Origin: an uncultured Sutterella sp.
Lineage (GTDB): Bacteria; Pseudomonadota; Gammaproteobacteria; Burkholderiales; Burkholderiaceae_F
Assembly: GCA_900757865.1 (NCBI GenBank)
Contig: CAAEPH010000031.1
Location: 1-64,000, forward strand
Reading direction: 5' to 3'
Length of the DNA stretch: 64,000 nucleotides
The first letter of the stretch is position 1. Each line of letters begins with the position of its first letter. This document shows positions 1 through 7,704 of the stretch, piece after piece. Made by a program: the position numbers and the translations under genes. The notes beneath the pieces were generated by a model. It had not been told where the DNA came from, searched no databases, and saw nothing but the letters and a program-made list of their open reading frames with translations.

Positions 1-1
1 A

Positions 2-139
2 TATCGCCACAGTGAAGTAGGCACTGACGCAGGCGTGGGTGATTTCGACACCGACAAAAACGCCTATCAGATAGGTTATGACCTGGGATTGGCTAACGTG
101 GCTGTTTCCGACTTTTGTGTGCTTTCTGCAGTAGCGTAA
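2..139 (+). pseudogene. Autotransporter beta-barrel fragment, broken at a rearrangement junction
   Basis: The reading frame that enters from the left edge encodes an outer-membrane barrel strand pair (RHSEVGTDAGVGDF, then AYQIGYD). It matches the headless autotransporter barrel at 24.4 kb in this window (HHSRLGTDTGSGDF, then TYQVGYD). The match stops at about position 85. The remaining codons to the TAA at 137-139 are simply the complement of a LysR-type gene running the other way. The barrel is therefore cut in mid-domain and fused to unrelated DNA, and the protein cannot be completed. The part before the window edge is unknown. The homology comes from direct comparison within the window; calling it a rearrangement is inference. 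Confidence 0.7.
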
Positions 140-813
140 TTGGATGAGAGCGTCCCGGTGTCAAGGTCGAAGTACTCCTCCGGTCCAATCAAACGCGTGG
201 TGGTGGGGAAGTAGGCGCCGTTACAGAGAATCAAGCGATGCTCATTCAGATCCAAGGGCGTGCGCGGTACCCCACGACGCTCTAAGTATGAGGGGGTGGC
301 CACCATAAAGGTGGTCGAATCGAGCACAGGGCGAACGACCAAGCCTTTAACCTCGGGGCCTGGCATATAGGAGAGGAACCCCGCGTCCAACTGTCCCGAG
401 AGAATTTCTTCATGCGTAGCGCTCGAGAGAAGTTCAACTTGCAACTCCGGGCGCTTTTCCACAAACGATGCAATCAAATTGAGTGCGCGTTGACGGGGAA
501 TGTTTGACGGGATCCCCAATTTCAAGATTTTGGTCTTACTGTGTTCAATGCTCGCCAAGGCGTCCATCAGACGGTCGCCCTCAATCAACCAGGCGGTCAG
601 CCGTGGGATCAGGGGGCGAACCGACTCGATCAATTTCACCGGTCGGGTGTTTCGGTCGAGCAGTGCGATGTTGAGCGTTTGCTCAAGCGATCGGATAAGG
701 CGAGAAGCATGAGAGAGTTCCAACTGCTCTTCTTTGGCCGCTCGTGTCATATTGTCCGTTTCAGCTAAACGGCGAATCAGACGCCAAGTGGCAAGGTTGT
801 CTCGTGGGTTCAT
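76..813 (-). pseudogene. LysR-type transcriptional regulator, C-terminally truncated
   Basis: The N-terminal winged helix-turn-helix of the LysR family is intact (TDNMTRAAKEEQLELSHASR, then RLIRSLEQTLNIALLDRNTR). The substrate-binding domain follows (FMVATPSYLERRGVP). The frame ends after 245 residues, whereas family members have about 300. Homology appears to stop near ESTQKSETATLA, where a normal protein would continue into the GLGI region. The last few residues are read from the fused autotransporter fragment. The gene is divergent from the FAD flavoprotein at 1523, the usual arrangement for a LysR regulator and its target, so it probably once controlled that gene. Loss of the last 50-60 residues should impair effector sensing or oligomerisation, although DNA binding could persist. 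Confidence 0.75.
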
Positions 814-1522
814 GGGTGAATTTAAGTATTTGGGTAAAGTATCGTTTTCAGCAAAGCAAGGTCAAAAAACGGGGCAAATGGCTTGCCAGCGCCTTGCGAA
901 TTTTGTCGTTATGTGAAGCTATTTTGTTCTTATTGGATGTTGCTAATTTTACAAGATCGACTTGCAAATTGGAAATTTCCTGAGAAGGCAGTCAGATTAA
1001 GCACTTCTGGGGTACATGTGTGCGTCAATCCTTGAAGGCTAAAGTGCCAAACGTCGTGTAACTCGTTGATTAAGAAGGCGATTCGCTCTAAGAGCTAGAA
1101 CGCAAGGAGGACGTACGAGTCGATGTCGATCAAACTTGATGGCGGTTTTTTTATTTCTTTGAAATGAATTTTCACCAAATATACGCTATTAGGCGGATAG
1201 AAAAACCTTCTAAAGAAGGAGTTCGTGGTGTGGATTGTCCAAAAGCAGTGTTGACTTCGCTAACCTTGCCGCCCTATTCTCACCATTTGAACGAACGTTG
1301 AAGCCTTCTTGTGTGTAGCCGCTAAGCAAGACACAGACGGCGTCTACAGCAATCTGCCTTGCCTCCTAGCGCGCCCTAACGGGTTGCCAATTCCCCTTTT
1401 TTCCGTCCTCTCATATTCGGGAAATGTCCTACTGACATGGGTTTTTCAATGTGTCATATTAAAGGTCTATTTAGAAGGCTCAAAATGGTCTCTGAGCTTA
1501 GTGACACAGAAGGAGAAGTCTC
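814..1522. other. Divergent intergenic region between lysR and flavoprotein gene
   Basis: This 709-base stretch holds no convincing gene. It contains an inverted repeat CCTTC-TAAA-GAAGG at 1206-1219, which could be a regulator site for one of the divergent genes. A strong ribosome-binding site (AAGGAG) lies at 1510-1515, just before the flavoprotein start. Open frames here have no recognisable protein features. Confidence 0.5.
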
Positions 1523-3106
1523 ATGGGAAGCAATCGTCGTGAATTTTTAGGGAAAAGTTTGGGTGGCTTAACCGCTTTGGGGGCTGGGGTGGTGTTTGCG
1601 AGCCCCGTCTCGGCGGCGTGTCGCGATCCGCTTCCGTTGCATTGGGATGAAACGGTGGATGTGCTCGTTGTTGGGACGGGCTTTGCGGGGCTTGCAGCGG
1701 CGTGTCAAGCGGCTGAGTTGGGAGCCAAGGTGTTGGTCTTGGAGAAAATGCGTACGCCAGGAGGCAATTCCATCATTAACGGTGGGATTTTTGGCGTCCC
1801 TGGCACACCGATGCAAAAAGCCATGGGTATCGAAGACTCGCCCGAGCTTTTAGCTGCGGACATTTTGCGCGAAGGCGGTGGACTCAACAACCCGGAGAAA
1901 GTGAAATTGATGGCCGAGCGCGCCCTCTCCACCTGGGAGTGGACCGTCGACAAACTCGGTGTGGAATACGTTCAAGATCGCGTTTCGGCCGAAGGTGGGC
2001 ACTCGGTACCGCGCTGTGCGGTGATCAAAAACGGGTCAGGCTCAGGGATTGTGACAAAGCAGCTCGAGTACGCAAAAAAGTTGGGTGTTACCATTCGCAC
2101 CCAAGTCTATGTCGATGAAGTGATCCGCGATGAGGACGGGCGCGTGAAGGGCCTCAAAGTCTTTGAACGCTATCGCTTCCCGAAAGCGCCTCAAGGTAAG
2201 GCCAAATACATTGCGGCGCGTCGTGCGGTCGTGCTCTGCCACGGTGGCTTTGGTGCGGACGTGACGTATCGCACCAAATACGATCCAAAACTCACTGCCA
2301 AATTTGATACCACGAATCAACCGGGGGCTACGTCAGAGCTCTGGCGAGAAGCAAGTCGCATCGGGTGCAACCTCATTCAAAACAGCTGGATTCAGTGCGG
2401 ACCGTGGAACTCGCCTGAAGAAAAAGGCATGGGGATTGCGCTCTACTTTGCCCAAGGTGCGGCCGCCACGTACGGTATTTGGGTGAACGCCAAAACGGGT
2501 GAACGCTTTATCAACGAGCTCGCCAACCGTAAAGTACGAGCCGATGCGGTGATCACCGCGGGAAACCGGGGTGAGCAGTGTTTAGCGATTGCACCCCGTT
2601 GGGCAATTGAAAAAACGCTCGCCAAGTCGCGCCCAGGGCTCCTTCAAAAGCAGCTCGAGCGCGGTGTGGTACACGAATTTGCCTCGCTCTCGGATCTCGC
2701 CAAAGCCTACGGCATTCCGATGGAGAAATTGAACGCCACGCTCAAAGCCTATAACGACGATTTGGCGAATAAAGCGAGCGCCCCCACCAATGCCGCCGGC
2801 AAACCCGTGGATCGCTGGGGACGGTACTTCTATCTGCAAGCCCAACCCCTGACGGCGGATACCGTGTGGTACGCTTCCATCCTCTCGCCCAAGGTGCATC
2901 ACACCATGGGGGGCATCGAAACAACCTTAGATGGTCACGCGGTGGACGTGAAGACCGACAAACCCATACCGGGTCTCTTTGCGGCGGGTGAATCCACGGG
3001 CGGAGTGCACGGTGCGGTGCGCTTAGGCTCGTGCGCAACGCTTGACTGCTTGGTGAACGGTCGCATTGCGGGTGGAGCGGCAGCCAAAGAGACCCCCTGG
3101 TGCTAA
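1523..3106 (+). CDS. Tat-exported FAD-dependent flavoprotein, fumarate reductase/flavocytochrome c type
   Basis: The 527-residue protein begins with a twin-arginine signal (NRREFLGK, residues 4-11, then a hydrophobic stretch ending in SPVSAA), so it should be exported folded to the periplasm. An FAD dinucleotide-binding motif, GTGFAG, is near residue 51. The C-terminus carries the family signatures HHTMGGI and HGAVRLGS followed by LFAAGES. Arg and His residues typical of the fumarate reductase active site appear to be kept (FINELANRKVRADA; HHTMGG). There is no haem motif, so electrons must come from a separate cytochrome or quinol donor. The substrate cannot be read from sequence; fumarate, urocanate and other unsaturated acids are used by relatives. 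It lies divergent from a truncated LysR gene and has a clear AAGGAG ribosome-binding site. Confidence 0.88.
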   Translation: MGSNRREFLGKSLGGLTALGAGVVFASPVSAACRDPLPLHWDETVDVLVVGTGFAGLAAACQAAELGAKVLVLEKMRTPGGNSIINGGIFGVPGTPMQKAMGIEDSPELLAADILREGGGLNNPEKVKLMAERALSTWEWTVDKLGVEYVQDRVSAEGGHSVPRCAVIKNGSGSGIVTKQLEYAKKLGVTIRTQVYVDEVIRDEDGRVKGLKVFERYRFPKAPQGKAKYIAARRAVVLCHGGFGADVTYRTKYDPKLTAKFDTTNQPGATSELWREASRIGCNLIQNSWIQCGPWNSPEEKGMGIALYFAQGAAATYGIWVNAKTGERFINELANRKVRADAVITAGNRGEQCLAIAPRWAIEKTLAKSRPGLLQKQLERGVVHEFASLSDLAKAYGIPMEKLNATLKAYNDDLANKASAPTNAAGKPVDRWGRYFYLQAQPLTADTVWYASILSPKVHHTMGGIETTLDGHAVDVKTDKPIPGLFAAGESTGGVHGAVRLGSCATLDCLVNGRIAGGAAAKETPWC

Positions 3107-3490
3107 TCAACTGACGTCACTTTCACCTTAGCATTTTCTTACCTTTTTCCTTCAAGGCGTGCAACGCTCGCGCGCCTTGAAGGTCAGATTGATCCTCTTG
3201 CCCACTTACCTTTATCCTCTCTGGCGGGCAAAACGATGGCAAGTCTTTTGTTTCCCGCCGTCAACGCTAAACTCTCTTACACCATCGCCAATCAAGCGCC
3301 GTGGGTGGCAACCCTGTACAATACGACCTCATTCGTGGACTTAAGAATGAGCATCCTGCTTTCTTTCTCGAGTTTCACCGTCTTGGACTTTTACGGCAGG
3401 GCGATTCGCGTTGCCTAGCGCAGTGATGAATGCGCTTTGTTGCGCCGTTTTGTCCTCAGCTCCCCACTTTGGTTGTCAGAGGTTGATTTA
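3107..3490. other. Intergenic region with hairpins upstream of the cellulose operon
   Basis: Two inverted repeats are visible. A perfect 11-bp stem (CCTTCAAGGCG at 3149-3159 with its complement at 3173-3183) follows the flavoprotein and lacks a clear T run. A second hairpin, GGCGGG...CCCGCC, lies at about 3220-3260. A TACAAT box near 3317 could be a -10 element for the cellulose genes, but no good -35 is seen. No gene was recognised. Confidence 0.4.
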
Positions 3491-3730
3491 ATGTCAGAGA
3501 AAATCCCTGATGATGTTCGTCATCTTGCCGACTGTTACGGTTTCTCTCCTGAGGGCTACGTGGACTTTGCCCCCATGCGTCGCCATCACGAAGCCCTTCG
3601 CAGCAGTCCGTTGATGCAAAAACTTGAAGCTACATCGGAAGCCGTCACCGTCAAGACGACGGTCACGACACGCGATGAGGAACGTTCGACGAGCTCGGCT
3701 CAGTCTGCCCAACCCAAGGAGGCACGATGA
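3491..3730 (+). CDS. BcsR-like small cellulose synthesis protein
   Basis: This 79-residue protein precedes bcsQ and overlaps it by four bases (ATGA). The ATG at 3491 is preferred over an upstream start at 3437 because it begins the conserved part (MSEKIPDDVRHLADCYGF) and has AGAGG upstream. The segment DDVRHL, then PEGYVDF, then a region of Arg, His and Leu resembles the pattern of BcsR/YhjR proteins, which bind BcsQ and support assembly of the cellulose synthase complex. The C-terminal third is Thr/Ser/Glu-rich and looks disordered. Position supports the call more strongly than sequence; the family assignment is moderate. Confidence 0.6.
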   Translation: MSEKIPDDVRHLADCYGFSPEGYVDFAPMRRHHEALRSSPLMQKLEATSEAVTVKTTVTTRDEERSTSSAQSAQPKEAR

Positions 3731-4500
3731 TCATTGTCATTCAAGGCCTTCGTGAAGGAGCGGGGTCGTCCTTTCTCGCCGCTAACCTCGCGCAACTCTT
3801 GGCGTTGCCCACGGCGCTTAATCCCGCCACCGAGATGATGCACGCGCCCTCGGGCGAGGCACTTGACGGTGCAGCCGTCGCCCTCATTGATGCCGATCCG
3901 GGCACGGGCACGTTTTTAACCTATTGGGGACGAGGCCCTGAGGTACCGTCTTTGGGTTGGGTGAAAGCCGCTCTCTCGCACGAAGGCCTGGAGCGCGTAG
4001 TGATTCGCCCATCAACGGGTTTTCCTCTTCTTTTCCCGATGGGGGATCTGCATCAAGCGTCCGAGCTCACGGACGAGACCGTGGATCAGGCCATGGCGCA
4101 ACTCGCTGCGTACTTGCGCATCCTTTCCATAGAACACGTGGTGGTGGACGCCGGGCGCTTGACCTCCACGTGGGCCGCTCGCTGGCGAGCCGTGGCTGAC
4201 CAGGTGCTCACGGTGGTTAACCCTGACCATCATGCGCTCATCAACCTTTTGCACTACACCCCACTCGCTAACGAGCGTTTTGTCTTAAACGCCGTGGTGC
4301 CGGGTGCGGCCTCAGCGCAGCGCGTCATGGCCTTTCTTGATACGCAACCTCATTTAGCCTCGCATCGACTCTCGACGGTGATTCCGCTTGACGAATCCGT
4401 GCGTGAAAGTGGGTTTCGCTTGGAGCGCCTTGTCTTGAGCGACCCGCAAGCAGCCGCTGCCGAAGCTGTCCGCGAACTCACCCGAGACTTGGTTGCCTAA
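3727..4500 (+). CDS. bcsQ: Cellulose synthesis ParA/MinD-like ATPase BcsQ
   Basis: The 257-residue protein begins MIIVIQGLREGAGSSFLAAN. This is the degenerate P-loop typical of BcsQ (YhjQ), in which the signature lysines of the ParA/MinD deviant Walker A motif are missing. ALIDADPGTG (about residue 57) is the Walker A'-like segment. BcsQ is a cytoplasmic protein that acts with BcsR to assemble the inner-membrane cellulose synthase. The start codon overlaps the bcsR-like stop and has an AAGGAGG ribosome-binding site, so the two are translationally coupled. Confidence 0.85.
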   Translation: MIIVIQGLREGAGSSFLAANLAQLLALPTALNPATEMMHAPSGEALDGAAVALIDADPGTGTFLTYWGRGPEVPSLGWVKAALSHEGLERVVIRPSTGFPLLFPMGDLHQASELTDETVDQAMAQLAAYLRILSIEHVVVDAGRLTSTWAARWRAVADQVLTVVNPDHHALINLLHYTPLANERFVLNAVVPGAASAQRVMAFLDTQPHLASHRLSTVIPLDESVRESGFRLERLVLSDPQAAAAEAVRELTRDLVA

Positions 4501-4520
4501 CGCCAGCAGCTTTAAGCGTA

Positions 4521-4546
4521 TCACCCCAGCCTTGAGCCTGGGGTGA
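4521..4546 (+). promoter_or_regulatory. Perfect hairpin between bcsQ and bcsA
   Basis: TCACCCCAG and CTGGGGTGA form a 9-bp perfect stem with an 8-nt loop. There is no T run, so it is more likely an RNA stability or attenuation element than a classical terminator. A TACAAT box near 4684 could serve a bcsA promoter; no riboswitch motif for cyclic di-GMP was recognised here. Confidence 0.5.
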
Positions 4547-4754
4547 GAACCCAGTGTGATGCCCTTGTGTGACCGTGAGGACGCTTTGCGTTAAGACAAG
4601 GTTTGCTGCTTTTTTGGCTCAAGGTGTCCTCCTCTCGCGTGGCTTTTCCGTGTGAAATCCCCCACAGGGTTTCGCCATCTCTCTACAATAGCGCACACGC
4701 ATTTTCTTTAAAAAGAAACGTTGGTTTCTTCATTTTTGGCGAGCAAACACCGTT

Positions 4755-7472
4755 ATGCAAACTTTTTGGTGTCTTTGGTCCACCTTTTTCCGTGCATTCA
4801 CCCTGCGCCTTCACGATTTGAACGCCACGGCCGTCAATGGCCTAGCCTGGTTGACAAACGCCATGGGGCTTCTCTTAGCCTGGGTCTTTTTCCCCTTGGA
4901 GCGATCCACGTGGCGCGCGGTGCGCGAGCGTCGCGAAGCGCTCTACCCGCAAATTAATTGGTCTGCTCGTCGCCCCTTGGATCCACTGCGTATTGCCATT
5001 CAGACGGTGGCGCTTCTCTTTTTGCGCTTACCCAAGTCCATCTTTGTCGTCACCACACGGCGTCGACGTGGTGAAGTCATCGCGCCCGTGGTGAGCTCGT
5101 GGGCCAAGCTCATGCAAACGCTTGAAGGCTTGTGGGAGCGTTTTGTTGCTTCGCCCTTGGAGCGTACACTTAGCCCGCTTGTCGATCGCTTCACGGCGTA
5201 CCTTGGTGCGCAACAAGATAAAGAGCGAGGAAGCGTCGATGGTGCAAGCTCTTTGGAAGTGACCTCGTCGGGGTTGAGTGCCCCGGTGCGCTATGCGCTC
5301 ACCGCTGCGATTATTCTCTTAGCGCTCATTGCGATTACGCAGCCTTTCACGCTTGCCTCACAGCTTGTCTTTGTGGCGATATCGTTAGCGTTCACATTTG
5401 CCATTCGCCGTGTGCGCAGTCACTTCACGATGCTCATCATGATTGCGTTCTCCATTGTGGTGAGCTCTCGCTACCTCTATTGGCGCATGACCGAGACGAT
5501 GAACTTTGATACCGTTGCCTCGGGCGTGTGTGGGGTGCTTCTTTTGATCGCCGAACTTTATGCGTTCGTGGTGATGGTGCTCTCCTACTTTCAAGTCTTT
5601 TGGGTGCTCGAGCGTCGCCCCGTGCCCATGCCCGCCGATGTTGATGCGTGGCCACATGTGGACATTTTGATCCCAACCTACAACGAACCCTTAGACGTGA
5701 TTCGTCCCACGGTGTTGGCAGCACAGCGCATGGATTGGCCCGCGGAGAAACTCCACATTTGGATTTTGGACGACGGCTCGCGCGACGAATTTAGCGCTTT
5801 TGCCAAAGCGGCCGGCGTGGGGTGCGTGCGCCGCGCCGTGCACGACCATGCCAAGGCGGGCAATATCAACCATGCGCTCAAACAAATGTCAGGGGACTTC
5901 GTGGCGATTTTTGACTGTGACCACGTGCCGGTTCGCTCCTTTTTACAAATGACGATTGGCTGGATGGTGAAAGACCCCTCCATTGCGCTGGTGCAAACCC
6001 CGCATCACTTCTATAGCCAAGATCCCTTTGCGCGCAATTTGGGGTTGGATGCCACGATCCCGGACGACAACGCGCTGTTCCATGACTTTATTCAAAAAGG
6101 CAACGACGCGTGGGACGCGACGATGTTCTGCGGCAGCTGCGCCGTGATGCGCCGTCGTGCGTTGGATGAAGTGGGTGGCATTGCGGTGGAGACCGTCACC
6201 GAAGACGCGCACACAAGCTTAAAACTCAATCGCCGTGGATGGCGCTCTGCCTTTTTGGGTGTGCCCTTGGCGGCGGGCCTTTCCACCGAGACGCTCTCCG
6301 CGCACGTGGGACAGCGCATTCGTTGGGCGCGCGGGATGATTCAGATTTTCCGCGTCGATAATCCCTTGTTCGGTAAAGGCCTCACGTGGGGACAGCGCTT
6401 GTGCTTTTTCAACGCCATGATCCACTTTTTGCATGGGCTGCCTCGCCTCATCTTTTTGCTCGCGCCCTTGCCCTATCTCTTTTTCGGGGCTTATGTTTTT
6501 GACGCGCCGATCACGATGATTTTGGCCTTTGCTATTCCGCACATGTTGCACGCGACGTTGACCACGGGCTTGTTGCAGCGCGGCTACCGCTCGCCTTTTT
6601 TAGGAAGCCTCTACGAAGCGGTGCTCGCCTGGTACATCTTGCTGCCCACCACAGTCGCCTTGATTAACCCGAAACTCGGCAAATTTAACGTGACCGTCAA
6701 AGGCGGGACCGTCGCGAGTCAATACCTCGACTGGCAAATCATTCGCCCCTATTTGGTCTTGATCGCGTTAAACGCGATCGGCTTGGTGGTTGGCCTTGGC
6801 ATGATTGTCGCCCACCCCGAGCGAGAGCTTTTCACGCTGATCAACATCGGCTGGATTCTCTACAACCTCGTGATTTTGGGCGCGACCTGCGCCGTGGCCG
6901 TGGAAACGGTGCAAGAGCGCCGTTACCCGCGCGTGCCGATTAACAGAAAAGCGCAAGTGCGACTCCTTGACGCGCGCCTCGTGCTCGCTACGCTTCGCGA
7001 CTACTCGCAAGCGGGAGCAAACGTGACGCTCTCGGCCGCCGCTGCACCAGCCCTTCATGTGGGGGACGCCATTGAACTGGTGCTCGAGCACGACGATGAG
7101 CTCCTCGCTTTCCCCGCTCGGGTACGACGTACGACGGTCAAAGACGACGTGTTAACGCTGGGGCTCGCGTTGGACGACCTAACGCTTGAGAAAGAACGCG
7201 ATTTGGTTGCCGCCACCTTTGGCCGGGCGGACGCCTGGGCGAAGACCTCGGTGGGGCCACGCAATCCCTTTGCCGGGTCACTTTCGCTACTGCGCTTCGC
7301 GTGGCGAGGCTATCGCGCGATGGCCGTCTTTGCCCCTGGGCTTTGGGGACCGGTATTTCGTGTGGTGATTGGCTTCCTGCGTTGGGTGACGTCCTTTTTG
7401 CCTCACCGCGTTCGCGACGTCAACGCAGCCCCCACGGGGATCGGTCGTCAGGAGCCCACGGTGAATCCGTAG
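4755..7472 (+). CDS. bcsA: Cellulose synthase catalytic subunit BcsA
   Basis: The 905-residue inner-membrane glycosyltransferase (GT2) polymerises glucose from UDP-glucose and pushes the chain through the membrane. The catalytic signatures are all present: IPTYNEP, DDG at about 339, DCD at 387, TED at 482 and QRIRW at 520. Several hydrophobic segments flank the GT domain. The C-terminal PILZ domain has the cyclic di-GMP binding motifs RRYPR (RxxxR, 722-726) and DYSQAG (DxSxxG, 749-754), so the enzyme should be activated by cyclic di-GMP. The N-terminal extension of about 200 residues before the first TM helix pair is typical of the longer BcsA forms. The start has only a weak ribosome-binding site. 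Confidence 0.95.
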   Translation: MQTFWCLWSTFFRAFTLRLHDLNATAVNGLAWLTNAMGLLLAWVFFPLERSTWRAVRERREALYPQINWSARRPLDPLRIAIQTVALLFLRLPKSIFVVTTRRRRGEVIAPVVSSWAKLMQTLEGLWERFVASPLERTLSPLVDRFTAYLGAQQDKERGSVDGASSLEVTSSGLSAPVRYALTAAIILLALIAITQPFTLASQLVFVAISLAFTFAIRRVRSHFTMLIMIAFSIVVSSRYLYWRMTETMNFDTVASGVCGVLLLIAELYAFVVMVLSYFQVFWVLERRPVPMPADVDAWPHVDILIPTYNEPLDVIRPTVLAAQRMDWPAEKLHIWILDDGSRDEFSAFAKAAGVGCVRRAVHDHAKAGNINHALKQMSGDFVAIFDCDHVPVRSFLQMTIGWMVKDPSIALVQTPHHFYSQDPFARNLGLDATIPDDNALFHDFIQKGNDAWDATMFCGSCAVMRRRALDEVGGIAVETVTEDAHTSLKLNRRGWRSAFLGVPLAAGLSTETLSAHVGQRIRWARGMIQIFRVDNPLFGKGLTWGQRLCFFNAMIHFLHGLPRLIFLLAPLPYLFFGAYVFDAPITMILAFAIPHMLHATLTTGLLQRGYRSPFLGSLYEAVLAWYILLPTTVALINPKLGKFNVTVKGGTVASQYLDWQIIRPYLVLIALNAIGLVVGLGMIVAHPERELFTLINIGWILYNLVILGATCAVAVETVQERRYPRVPINRKAQVRLLDARLVLATLRDYSQAGANVTLSAAAAPALHVGDAIELVLEHDDELLAFPARVRRTTVKDDVLTLGLALDDLTLEKERDLVAATFGRADAWAKTSVGPRNPFAGSLSLLRFAWRGYRAMAVFAPGLWGPVFRVVIGFLRWVTSFLPHRVRDVNAAPTGIGRQEPTVNP

Positions 7473-7704
7473 TTTTGATGAGTGTGTTGAATAGCGACTT
7501 TGTTGTCGTTCGTTGCGTGACATGACCGGTATCTTTAATCAAGCGTGTCGGCGATCCCACTTTTTTGCTACCTTTCGCCCCCACGTTGCCGTTGAAGTCG
7601 TTAGACTCGTACCCATTGCTTTTTTACGTTCGCGCTTGGCTTTGGTTTGACGTCGTTACCCGTCACCGCGAGGCGCCAATCGTTCACATTTAGGATAGAT
7701 TAAC

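Noticed and set aside
4501..4754. Cyclic di-GMP riboswitch upstream of bcsA
   Set aside because: The hairpin at 4521-4546 does not carry the GEMM consensus; regulation through the PILZ domain is sufficient.
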